A program made the translations under genes and the position numbers. The notes under the pieces were generated by a model. It made no database searches and was not told where the DNA came from. It was given only the letters and a program-made list of their open reading frames with translations. Source: Faecalibacterium langellae (GTDB taxonomy: Bacteria; Bacillota; Clostridia; Oscillospirales; Ruminococcaceae). From it: a stretch of 64,000 nt of DNA. Shown in pieces: positions 36,242-44,113 of this stretch. The DNA lies in NCBI RefSeq assembly GCF_002549775.1, contig NZ_NMTR01000012.1, forward strand, positions 62,001 to 126,000, read 5' to 3'. Numbering within the stretch: the first letter of the stretch is position 1; the number at the start of each line of letters is the position of its first letter.

Positions 36242-37084
36242 TTATTCTTCCTCGGTGCGCTCACAGCACACCCGGTGGATGTGCATGATGAGGTAGAGCT
36301 GTTCTTCCTTGCTGCAGGGCCAGCCGTAGGTGGCCGTGAGGAAGTCGTTGATCTTCTGCACACAGGCATAGATCTTTGGGTATTCGCGGCTGACGGTGCG
36401 GAACATGGAGTCCATGCCGGTGTCACCGCTGAGCGGTTTGCCGTGCATCATGCGCTGCACAAGGTAGCGCAGGTGCATCGCAAAGCGGGAAAAGCTGAAG
36501 CTGTCCTTATCCAGCTTCACGGAGAGGTTTTCTTCCACCAGCGCCGAAATTTCGGACACCACCTTGGCGGTGAGGATGGTGGAGTGCATGTCGCCCACCT
36601 CGGCTTCTGCCGTGATGAAGTGCATCGCAATGCTCACGGCTTCTTCGGCGGGCAGGTCAACGTGCAGCGTATCCCGGATCTGGTGCAAAGCCTGCTTTGC
36701 CAGGCTGTATTCATGCGGGTACAGATGCCGGATATCATAGGCAAGCGGTGTCTGGAGGGCAATGCCGTCCCGGCAGCGCTGAATGGCAAAATTGAGATGG
36801 TCGGCCAGCGCATAGGTCAGGTTCGGGCTCAGGGAGCAGTCCAGCTCGTCCTGCGCGTCGGCGGCAATGTCGTCCGCCAGCAGGAATACTTCGCCCGGGA
36901 TGTCGCGCAGCAGTGCAAAATACTTCTCGTTCACATCGTAGAATGTGCGCTGCACCGCCGAAAGATCGGTGAGTTCATACGGCATGGCGGGGAAGCCGAT
37001 GCCCTTGCCGAACACCACCAGTTCGCGGCCTTTTGCGTCCCGTGCCAGAGCAACGTTGTTGTTGATCTTTTTGAAAATCTGCAT
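36242..37084 (-). CDS. licT: LicT/BglG-family transcription antiterminator
   Basis: A 280-aa protein from ATG 37084 (GGAG 9 nt upstream). Residues 1-55 form the co-antiterminator RNA-binding domain (MQIFKKINNNVALARD). Two PTS regulation domains follow (about 65-170 and 175-280) with conserved His residues (LADHLNFAIQR; LYPHEYSLAKQAL; MHIHRVCC), the phosphorylation sites by which the PTS controls activity. It should bind RAT RNA in its own leader and ahead of EIIBC and so induce the module when beta-glucosides are present. Confidence 0.94.
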   Translation of the reverse strand: MQIFKKINNNVALARDAKGRELVVFGKGIGFPAMPYELTDLSAVQRTFYDVNEKYFALLRDIPGEVFLLADDIAADAQDELDCSLSPNLTYALADHLNFAIQRCRDGIALQTPLAYDIRHLYPHEYSLAKQALHQIRDTLHVDLPAEEAVSIAMHFITAEAEVGDMHSTILTAKVVSEISALVEENLSVKLDKDSFSFSRFAMHLRYLVQRMMHGKPLSGDTGMDSMFRTVSREYPKIYACVQKINDFLTATYGWPCSKEEQLYLIMHIHRVCCERTEEE

Positions 37085-37099
37085 CTCCGGCACGCTCCA

Positions 37100-37220
37100 T
37101 CCGCAAAATTTACAAAGAAAAAACTCCCCCTGTGGTTATACTTACACCACACCCCATAAGCCGCATAAATGCTCTTAAGGATCAGTGTGCAAGTAATGCC
37201 TCATGGAGAGTAACAATCTT
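37100..37220 (-). promoter_or_regulatory. candidate RAT site in the licT leader
   Basis: On the minus strand AGATTGTTACTCTCC and GAGGCATTAC (37220-37191) match the RAT pattern. Downstream a shorter stem (TGTGGT/ACCACA, about 37130-37150) precedes GGGGGAGTTTTTT. The fit is weaker than for the site before EIIBC. Nothing else is seen in 37221-37380. Confidence 0.5.
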
Positions 37221-37381
37221 GTAAATCTATGTTACCGCAGGAAGGTCCGCTTGTCCAGATGGCGATATTCACAAATTTTTTCTCATACTTTTGTGCGTTC
37301 GGTCAAAGGGGCTTTTCCGGGCACACAAAAGCGGCGGCAGACCGCCTGCAAAGGTCTGCCGCCGCAAGAAGATTTGAATTT

Positions 37382-38788
37382 TTAGCTGTTAGACGCTGTC
37401 TTTTCGCCCAGGGTCACGCTGACGGTCTGCATCTGGCCGTTGCGGGCGATGGTGATGTTCAGGGTGTCACCGGCCGCGTGCTTCTGCATCAGGGTGCCCA
37501 GATCGTCCTTGGAGGCGATCTCGGTGCCGTCGATGCTCACGATGCGGTCACCGGACTGCAGGCCTGCCCGCTCGGCAGGGCCGCCCTTGACCACTTCCAC
37601 CACATAGACGCCGTAAGCGTTCACGCCCAGCTGGGCAGCGGTCTGGGCGTCCTCAACGCCCAGATAGGTGATGCCCAGATAGGGCCGGCCGGTGACATAG
37701 CCGTTTTCCAGCAGCTCCTGCGCCACCTTGATGGCGTCGTTGATGGGGATGGCGAAGCCCAGGCCTTCGGCGTCGCTGGAGGAGGACTTTGCGTTCACGA
37801 TGCCGATCAGCTCACCGTTCATGTTGAACAGGCCGCCGCCGGAGTTGCCGGGGCTGACGGAAGCATCCATCTGGATCAGGGACATGGTGTTCACAGAACT
37901 GCTGCCCTGAATGGTCACGCTGCGGTTCAGTGCGCTGATCATGCCGCCGGTGACGGTGCCGCCCAGCTCACCCAGCGGGTTGCCCACAGCCATGACGCTC
38001 TGGCCCACCTTCAGGTTGTCGCTGTCGCCCACGGTGGCGGGGGTCAGGCCGGTGGCGTCGATCTTGATCACGGCCACGTCGCTGGTGGTGTCCTCGCCCA
38101 CGAGGGTGGCGGTGTAGTCTTTATCGTCAATGGTCACGGTGATGGAGGAAGCACCATCCACAACGTGCGCACAGGTGAGGATGTAGCCGTCCGAGCTGAT
38201 GATGACGCCGCTGCCGGCGCCGCTCTCCACCTGGCTCTGGCCGTACCAGGACCACTGGGAGTAGACTACCTGCTCGGTGGTGATGACCACCACGCTGGGG
38301 CTGACCATGTCCGCCACCTGCTCGGTGGTCAGGCTGCTGCCGGAACTGGAAGCGGCCGTGATGGTGCTGTCCGCGCCGGAGCTGCCGGTGCTGCTGTCCG
38401 ATGCGGCGGAAGGTGCCGCCTGCTGGATGACCACTTTGCCGCTGCCGCCGTACTTTGCGCCCACAAAGCCGCCTGCAAAGCCCATGGCTGCTGCCAGAAC
38501 CAGCGCCACGGCGCTGCGGGCCACACGGCCGCCGTTGAACTTTTTCTTCTTTTTCGGCTTGGGCGGCTGGGCCTGCTGCGGCTGGGCGGGGTACACCGGC
38601 GGGGTCACGCCGCCTGCGCCTGCATCCGGCATGGGCGGGACATTCGGGGCCGTGTACTGCGGCTGCGGGTCGTTATACTGGTTGGCGGTGTTCATGCCGC
38701 TGCTGCCTACGTTGGGGTACCCGGTGTCCGTGCCGCCGGTATTATTCTGAGAGGAATAATCATATTCCCACTTGTTCTCATTTGCCAT
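37382..38788 (-). CDS. htrA: HtrA/DegP-type membrane-anchored serine protease
   Basis: A 468-aa protein with a Pro/Gln-rich cytosolic N terminus (residues 1-80), a KPKKKKKF stretch, one membrane anchor (about 88-110) and an external trypsin-like domain. The catalytic triad is His in LTCAHVVDG, Asp in TSDVAVIKID and Ser in SPGNSGGGL. A single C-terminal PDZ domain (about 365-460) recognises unfolded C termini. The role is quality control of exported proteins. Confidence 0.94.
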   Translation of the reverse strand: MANENKWEYDYSSQNNTGGTDTGYPNVGSSGMNTANQYNDPQPQYTAPNVPPMPDAGAGGVTPPVYPAQPQQAQPPKPKKKKKFNGGRVARSAVALVLAAAMGFAGGFVGAKYGGSGKVVIQQAAPSAASDSSTGSSGADSTITAASSSGSSLTTEQVADMVSPSVVVITTEQVVYSQWSWYGQSQVESGAGSGVIISSDGYILTCAHVVDGASSITVTIDDKDYTATLVGEDTTSDVAVIKIDATGLTPATVGDSDNLKVGQSVMAVGNPLGELGGTVTGGMISALNRSVTIQGSSSVNTMSLIQMDASVSPGNSGGGLFNMNGELIGIVNAKSSSSDAEGLGFAIPINDAIKVAQELLENGYVTGRPYLGITYLGVEDAQTAAQLGVNAYGVYVVEVVKGGPAERAGLQSGDRIVSIDGTEIASKDDLGTLMQKHAAGDTLNITIARNGQMQTVSVTLGEKTASNS

Positions 38789-38917
38789 ATTACTACTTCC
38801 CTTCCTCAAAGGCCTGGTCCACAGGGGCATCCGTTCCTTTGAACTGCCCCTATTGTAACCGGCAATTGTGAAAATGAATCGCTTGTGCCGTGAAAAAGCT
38901 GTGAAATGCGGTCCTGC

Positions 38918-38946
38918 TTGACAGCCGCGCCGCTGCTTGCTATTGT
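38918..38946 (+). promoter_or_regulatory. promoter of the GNAT-MnmM gene
   Basis: TTGACA (38918-38923), 17-bp spacer, TATTGT (38941-38946). Confidence 0.75.
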
Positions 38947-38984
38947 AAGGGAGAAGAAACGCATCGTCAAGGAGGATTTGCCGC

Positions 38985-39851
38985 ATGGAACTGCGCCGCA
39001 CCGAACAGGGCTTTGCCCTTTATAAAGAAAAGGACTGCATCGGCACCTGTGCCGTCCGGCCCGCCGCGCAGGGTGCGGACATCGCGGCCCTGTGCATCGC
39101 CCCGCAGTGGCGGCGCAGAGGTTACGGCTCCTACCTGTTAAAAGAAGTATTGCGCACCTTCGCCGGATATGACCGCGAAAAGGCCACCGTGTTCTCAGCG
39201 CCGCTGCCTGCGGACCCGGGCGAACGGGCCTTCTGGGCAAAGTTCGGCTTTGCGGCAGAAGGCGGCAGGCTGTACCGCCGCCGCACGCCGGACCTGACCG
39301 CCGTGAAGTTCGTGCAGGATTTTCTCTCTGCGCGGCTGGTGCACCCGCGCCTTTGCATCGACGCCACCTGCGGCAACGGCGGCGACACGGCGTTTTTGTG
39401 CGGCATCACGGCCCTGGATGGCAGAGTGCTGGGCTTTGATATTCAGCCCGAGGCCATCCGTTCCACCTGCGCCCGGCTGGAGCAGGCAGGCGTGCCCGCC
39501 GGGCGGTACGAGCTGCACTGCCAAAGCCACGCGGACCTTCTGCAGTATGTGCAGCCCGGCACGGCGGACGCCGTGATGTTCAACTTCGGCTGGCTGCCGG
39601 GGGCCGACCACGGGGTGTTCTCCACGGCGGACAGTAGCATCCCGGCGCTGAAAGCTGCCTTGGAAGCGGTGCGGCCCGGCGGCGTGGTAACGGCCATCCT
39701 CTACAGCGGGCAGGTCATCGGCTCCGGCGAAAAGCAGACGGTGCTGGAATTTCTGCGGGCACTTCCACTGAAAAGTTTCACCGTTCTGGTGTGTGATTTT
39801 GCCAACTGGGCCGAAACGGCCCCCTTGCCCTGCCTCATCCTGAAAAAATGA
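38985..39851 (+). CDS. fusion of GNAT acetyltransferase and MnmM-like methyltransferase
   Basis: 288 aa. Residues 1-100 look like a compact GNAT fold: ALCIAPQWRRRGYGSYLLKEV is the acetyl-CoA loop, and FWAKFGF is the usual end. Residues 105-288 match the YtqB/MnmM class of SAM methyltransferases: CIDATCGNGGDTAFL (SAM site), LGFDIQPEAI, MFNFGWLPGADH (the FNLGYLPGGD-type active block). MnmM makes the last methyl of mnm5(s2)U34 in tRNA. In most Firmicutes it is stand-alone, so the acetyltransferase fusion is unusual. The GNAT substrate is unknown. Confidence 0.88.
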   Translation: MELRRTEQGFALYKEKDCIGTCAVRPAAQGADIAALCIAPQWRRRGYGSYLLKEVLRTFAGYDREKATVFSAPLPADPGERAFWAKFGFAAEGGRLYRRRTPDLTAVKFVQDFLSARLVHPRLCIDATCGNGGDTAFLCGITALDGRVLGFDIQPEAIRSTCARLEQAGVPAGRYELHCQSHADLLQYVQPGTADAVMFNFGWLPGADHGVFSTADSSIPALKAALEAVRPGGVVTAILYSGQVIGSGEKQTVLEFLRALPLKSFTVLVCDFANWAETAPLPCLILKK

Positions 39852-39860
39852 CGAAAACTC

Positions 39861-39889
39861 TTGCATTATCAAGCGTTTTCGGTTAGAAT
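39861..39889 (+). promoter_or_regulatory. prfC promoter
   Basis: TTGCAT (39861-39866), 17-bp spacer, TAGAAT (39884-39889). Confidence 0.75.
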
Positions 39890-39912
39890 ATGATTCGTAT
39901 GTGTAAAAATAT

Positions 39913-39949
39913 GTGATCTGCGTTCCTGCGCAGCAGGAACGCAGATCAC
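39913..39949 (+). other. perfect 17-bp hairpin in the prfC leader
   Basis: GTGATCTGCGTTCCTGC and its exact complement are separated by GCA. No T tract follows, so it is not a standard terminator. It ends 15 bp before the ribosome site of prfC, placing a very stable structure in the 5' UTR. Confidence 0.85.
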
Positions 39950-39976
39950 TTCACCCTTTAGGAGAATCTTATTTCT

Positions 39977-41581
39977 ATGACAAATCGTGAAGAAATCGAG
40001 CGCCGCCGGACGTTTGCGATCATCAGCCATCCCGACGCCGGCAAGACCACGCTGACCGAAAAGCTGCTGCTGTACGGCGGAGCCATCAACCAGGCCGGTT
40101 CCGTCAAGGGCAAGCAGAGCGCCAAGCACGCTGTGTCCGACTGGATGGACATCGAAAAGCAGCGCGGTATTTCCGTCACTTCCTCGGTGCTGCAGTTCAA
40201 CTACGCCGGCAAGTGCGTGAACATTCTGGACACCCCGGGCCATCAGGACTTCTCGGAGGATACCTACCGCACCTTGATGGCGGCAGACTCTGCCGTCATG
40301 GTCATCGACGCCGCAAAGGGCGTTGAGGCCCAGACCATCAAGCTGTTCAAGGTGTGCACCCTGCGCCACATCCCCATCTTTACCTTCATCAACAAGATGG
40401 ACCGCGAAGCCCGCGACCCCTTTGAGCTGATGGAGAACATTGAGGAAATTCTGGGCATCAAGACCTACCCCATGAACTGGCCCATCGGCTGCGGCAAGGA
40501 GTTCAAGGGCGTGTTTGACCGCAACACCCGCAAGGTGCTGGCTTTTTCCAGCGACGGCCGCGCCAACGGCGTGAAGAAGGTGGAGGAGACCGAGGCTGAG
40601 CTGGGCGATCCGGCCCTGGACGAGCTGCTGACTCCTTACCTGCACCAGCAGCTGGTGGATGAGATCGAGCTTTTGGACGGCGCTGCCGAGGAATTTGACC
40701 TCGACAAGGTGCTGAAGGGTGAGCTGAGCCCTGTGTTCTTCGGTTCGGCCCTGACCAACTTCGGCGTGGAACCCTTCCTCGAGAACTTCCTGCGGCTGAC
40801 CCCCACCCCGCTGGCCCGCGTGGACAGCCTGACCGGCGAAGCCGTGGACCCCTGCCGTGACGAGTTCTCGGCCTTCATCTTCAAAATTCAGGCCAACATG
40901 AACAAGGCCCACCGCGACCGCATTGCCTTTATGCGCATCTGCTCGGGCAAGTTCGAGCGCGGCATGGAAGCCTTCCATGTGCAGGAGGGCAAGAACATCA
41001 AGCTGGCCACCGGCACCCAGCTGATGGCGCAGGACCGCGCCATCGTGGATGAGGCCTACGCCGGTGACATCATCGGCCTGTTCGACCCGGGCATCTTCTC
41101 CATCGGCGACACCCTGTGCACCGGCAAGAAGAAGGTGCAGTTTGCAGGCATCCCCACCTTCTCCCCGGAGCACTTTGCCCGCATTGAGCAGAAGGACACC
41201 ATGAAGCGCAAGCAGTTCGTGAAGGGCATGGAGCAGATCGCCCAGGAGGGCGCCATCCAGATCTTCCGCGAAGTGGGCGGCGGCATGGAAGAAGTGGTGG
41301 TCGGCGTGGTCGGCGTGCTGCAGCTGGAAGTGCTGGAGTACCGTCTGAACACCGAGTACAACGTGGAGATCCGCATGCAGCAGCTGCCCTTTGAGCAGCT
41401 GCGCTGGGTGAAGAACGACCCCGACACCTACAACCTGCGCGACCTCGACCTGACCAGCGACACCAAGGCGGTGGAGGACATGAAGGGCAACCGCCTGCTG
41501 CTGTTCACCTCCGACTGGGCCGTGCGCTGGGCCGAGACCCACAACGAAACGCTGGAACTGAGCGAGTTCGGCAACATTTAA
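39977..41581 (+). CDS. prfC: peptide chain release factor 3
   Basis: A 534-aa translational GTPase that recycles RF1/RF2. G1 is AIISHPDAGKTTLTEKLL (P loop), G2/switch I includes KQRGISVTSSV, G3 is DTPGHQDFSED, and G4 is FINKMDREARDP. The C-terminal domains include the RF3-specific DPDTYNLRDLDLTSD region. Full length. The ATG has TTTAGGAG upstream. Downstream there is a terminator and then an aldo/keto reductase with its own ribosome site. Confidence 0.97.
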   Translation: MTNREEIERRRTFAIISHPDAGKTTLTEKLLLYGGAINQAGSVKGKQSAKHAVSDWMDIEKQRGISVTSSVLQFNYAGKCVNILDTPGHQDFSEDTYRTLMAADSAVMVIDAAKGVEAQTIKLFKVCTLRHIPIFTFINKMDREARDPFELMENIEEILGIKTYPMNWPIGCGKEFKGVFDRNTRKVLAFSSDGRANGVKKVEETEAELGDPALDELLTPYLHQQLVDEIELLDGAAEEFDLDKVLKGELSPVFFGSALTNFGVEPFLENFLRLTPTPLARVDSLTGEAVDPCRDEFSAFIFKIQANMNKAHRDRIAFMRICSGKFERGMEAFHVQEGKNIKLATGTQLMAQDRAIVDEAYAGDIIGLFDPGIFSIGDTLCTGKKKVQFAGIPTFSPEHFARIEQKDTMKRKQFVKGMEQIAQEGAIQIFREVGGGMEEVVVGVVGVLQLEVLEYRLNTEYNVEIRMQQLPFEQLRWVKNDPDTYNLRDLDLTSDTKAVEDMKGNRLLLFTSDWAVRWAETHNETLELSEFGNI

Positions 41582-41593
41582 ACCTGTTTCAAG

Positions 41594-41637
41594 AAAGCCG
41601 CTGTGTGGGGCAACCCCCTGCGCTGCGGCTTTTTTTG
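41594..41637 (+). terminator. prfC terminator
   Basis: AAGCCGC and GCGGCTT arms with inner GGGG/CCCC pairing are followed by seven Ts. Confidence 0.85.
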
Positions 41638-41724
41638 AATAAACCAAAAAATACATCAAAGGATGCCAGCATTGGAATGAAGGGTTCCCATTGCGGGGAA
41701 CACTGCTGGCAGGAGGGTAAGTAT

Positions 41725-42708
41725 ATGAAGAATCTCCAAATCGGCAAGAGCGGCATCGCAGTGCCGTTCCTCGGCATGGGCACCTGGGCCATCGGCGGCG
41801 GTGCATGGTGGGGCGATAACGACGATGCACTGTCGGTAAAGGCCATCCAGACCGCCGTGGAGCAGGGCATCCAGTGGATCGACACCGCGCCCATCTATGG
41901 CCTGTACCACAGCGAAGAAGTGGTGGGCGAGGCCATGAAGCACATCGACCGCGACAAGGTGGTGCTCTCCACCAAGTGCGGCCTGGAGTGGCGGCATGAG
42001 ACGCCGGTGCTGCACAAGGTGGTGGACGGCGTGACCGTGTACCGTGATCTGTCGGCCCAGAGCATCATCGAGGATGTGGAGGACAGCCTGCGCCGCCTGC
42101 ACACCGACCATCTGGACGTGCTGTACACCCACTGGCAGACCCCGGACTTCGGCATTTACCCGCTGGAGGAGACCGTGGAAGCCATGATGAAGCTGAAAGA
42201 GCAGGGCAAAATTCGTGCCATCGGTGCGTCCAACGTCACGGCCGACATCATCCGCGGCTACTGCAAGTACGGTCAGCTGGACGTCATTCAGGAAAAGTAC
42301 AGCCTGCTGACCCGCCGCATTGAAAAGCAGCTGCTGCCCACCTGCAAGGAGCTGGGCGTCTCCATTCAGGCCTATTCCCCGCTGGAGCAGGGCCTGCTCA
42401 CCGGCAAGGTGACCATGGACACCACCTACCCCGAGGGCAGCACCCGCAACTCGAACCCCAGCTTCCAGCCCGCACGCCGTGCCCAGGCGCTGGAGATGCT
42501 GGCAAAGTGGAGCGACCTGACCGAGAAGTACGACTGCACGCTGGCACAGCTGGTCATCGCCCTGACCGCCCGCATGATCCCCGGCCTGCATGTGCTGTGC
42601 GGTGCCCGCAAGCCCGAACAGGTGCTGGACAACGCCGGTGCCATGAACATCAAGCTGGACGGTGCCGATGCCGTCCGCATGAAGTGGGACGTGGACTCCA
42701 TTTCCTGA
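41725..42708 (+). CDS. aldo/keto reductase
   Basis: A 327-aa NADPH-dependent (beta/alpha)8-barrel oxidoreductase. The catalytic set is visible: Asp and Tyr in IDTAPIYGLYHSEE, Lys in VLSTKCGLE and His in VLYTHWQTPD. The cofactor-binding end is GLHVLCGARKPEQVLDNAGA. ATG 41725 follows GGAGGG; an upstream in-frame ATG lies within the prfC terminator region. Single gene, substrate unknown. Confidence 0.93.
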   Translation: MKNLQIGKSGIAVPFLGMGTWAIGGGAWWGDNDDALSVKAIQTAVEQGIQWIDTAPIYGLYHSEEVVGEAMKHIDRDKVVLSTKCGLEWRHETPVLHKVVDGVTVYRDLSAQSIIEDVEDSLRRLHTDHLDVLYTHWQTPDFGIYPLEETVEAMMKLKEQGKIRAIGASNVTADIIRGYCKYGQLDVIQEKYSLLTRRIEKQLLPTCKELGVSIQAYSPLEQGLLTGKVTMDTTYPEGSTRNSNPSFQPARRAQALEMLAKWSDLTEKYDCTLAQLVIALTARMIPGLHVLCGARKPEQVLDNAGAMNIKLDGADAVRMKWDVDSIS

Positions 42709-42737
42709 AAAAGGCTGCACCCATCCTGACAAACGCC

Positions 42738-42770
42738 AAAGGCCCCGGACCGCAATGGTCCGGGGCCTTT
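42738..42770. terminator. bidirectional terminator
   Basis: A perfect 14-bp stem, AAAGGCCCCGGACC with GGTCCGGGGCCTTT, between the aldo/keto reductase and sigma factor genes. Confidence 0.92.
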
Positions 42771-42794
42771 GTGCTGTATACGGAAAGGGAAGTG

Positions 42795-43280
42795 TCAGTT
42801 TTTTTCGGCCAGCAGTGCGTGCAGCTTTGTCTTGGCGCGGTAGTAGGTCACCCGGGCCCAGGCAGCGTTGTGGCCAAAGATGGCTCCGATCTTTTCAAAG
42901 GGCAGCTCGCCGAACACCCGCAGGCTGAATACCTCTTTATACGGCTCGTCCAGCGCGTGCAGACACTGGTGTACTGTGAAGGCCGCCGTTTCGTCGGCCA
43001 GCAGCTGCACCACGTCCGGCGCGTCTGCGGCGGCATCGGCGGCGGCTTCCAGCGGGGCGGTGCGCTTTGCCCTGCGGCAGTGGTCGTAGTAGGCGTTGCG
43101 GGCCACTGTGAACAGCCAGGCCCGCACGTCCTGCCTGCCGTCAAAGCCTTTCAGCCCGTCCAGCGCCTTGAAAAAGGTCTCCTGGGTCAGTTCTTCGGCC
43201 AGCGTCTCGGAGCCGGTGAGCCCCTGTAAAAACAGGAACACATCCCGGAAATAGAGCCGGTAGATCGTTTCGATATCCAT
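42795..43280 (-). CDS. ECF-type RNA polymerase sigma factor
   Basis: A 161-aa sigma-70 family protein with only regions 2 and 4. Region 2 (residues 5-70) contains LAEELTQETFFKALDGLKGF and VRAWLFTVARNAYYDHCRR, for core and -10 binding. Region 4 (105-155) contains LPFEKIGAIFGHNAAWARVTYYRAKTKLHALL, for -35 binding. It starts 3 nt after the stop of the anti-sigma gene and is read from the same mRNA. No target promoter was identified. Confidence 0.93.
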   Translation of the reverse strand: MDIETIYRLYFRDVFLFLQGLTGSETLAEELTQETFFKALDGLKGFDGRQDVRAWLFTVARNAYYDHCRRAKRTAPLEAAADAAADAPDVVQLLADETAAFTVHQCLHALDEPYKEVFSLRVFGELPFEKIGAIFGHNAAWARVTYYRAKTKLHALLAEKN

Positions 43281-43283
43281 GGT

Positions 43284-43970
43284 TCAGCCCTTCTGAAAAC
43301 TGCTGCCGTATTGCTCCTCGGTGCCGTAGCCATACTGCACCGTACCGTCCGGGTCCACCCGCACGATGAACCGCTCCACCTGCTGGCCATCACTGTAATA
43401 GCGGGTCTCGTCGGCGCAGACCACGGTCAGCACCTGGGTGCGGGAGACGGTGACGCTGGCAGACGACGCCTCGGACCCCACCAGCGCCAGCAGCGCCCGG
43501 TGCACGCCGGGGAAGCGGTAGTGCATCGCGGTGACGGTAATGTTCTCCATGCCCCAGCTGAACCCGCCTTCCACCTCCAGCCAGACGCCCTCGCCCTGCG
43601 CTTCCAGGATGCAGAGGTTCGCACCGTCCTCTTTGCGGTTGTAGGTCCAGAACTGGGCCTGTTCGGCAGTGGCCGGGGCCCGGGCGGTGCCCATCCAGAA
43701 CACCAGCGCCACAGCGCACAGCACCGCCAGCACGGCTGCGGCCACGGTGCGGATGCTCTTTTTCTGCAGAGTCTTCCGGATGCCTTTCAGCGGTGCATCC
43801 GGCTGCGGTTCCGGCTGCACCGGCACCGGCATCTGCATCTGCCGCAGTTCTTCCCGGCAGGCGTCGCAGCTTTCCAAATGCTCCTCCACCAGCGCGGTGC
43901 TGGCGGGGCTTGCGATGTGCTCCGCATAGAGCGGCAGCAGGTCGCGGATGACTTCACAATCCAGTTTCAT
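43284..43970 (-). CDS. membrane anti-sigma factor with zinc finger
   Basis: A 228-aa protein. The N-terminal anti-sigma zinc domain (CEVIRDLLPLYAEHIAS, then HLESCDAC giving HxxxCxxC) binds the sigma factor. One membrane helix (about residues 90-112) follows, then an external domain of about 115 aa that would sense the signal. ATG 43970 has AGGAGGG upstream. It precedes its sigma gene, the reverse of the usual order. Confidence 0.9.
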   Translation of the reverse strand: MKLDCEVIRDLLPLYAEHIASPASTALVEEHLESCDACREELRQMQMPVPVQPEPQPDAPLKGIRKTLQKKSIRTVAAAVLAVLCAVALVFWMGTARAPATAEQAQFWTYNRKEDGANLCILEAQGEGVWLEVEGGFSWGMENITVTAMHYRFPGVHRALLALVGSEASSASVTVSRTQVLTVVCADETRYYSDGQQVERFIVRVDPDGTVQYGYGTEEQYGSSFQKG

Positions 43971-44046
43971 CGTTTTCCCCTCCTTTTCGGGCCGTTTCAC
44001 CCCAATAACGCACAAAAGGGGAAAACGTTACAGGAACCTTGCAAAA

Positions 44047-44098
44047 AAGCTCTCCCTTTCGGGAGAGCTGGCATTGCGCAAGCAATGACGGAGAGGGC
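44047..44098. repeat. two-hairpin intergenic repeat element (copy 2)
   Basis: AGCTCTCCC-TTTC-GGGAGAGCT, GGC, then TTGCGCAA-type stem and GGAGAGGG. Same layout as the copy at 7876-7928. It occupies most of the gap 43971-44113. Confidence 0.75.
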
Positions 44099-44113
44099 TA
44101 GCCTGTTTATTAT

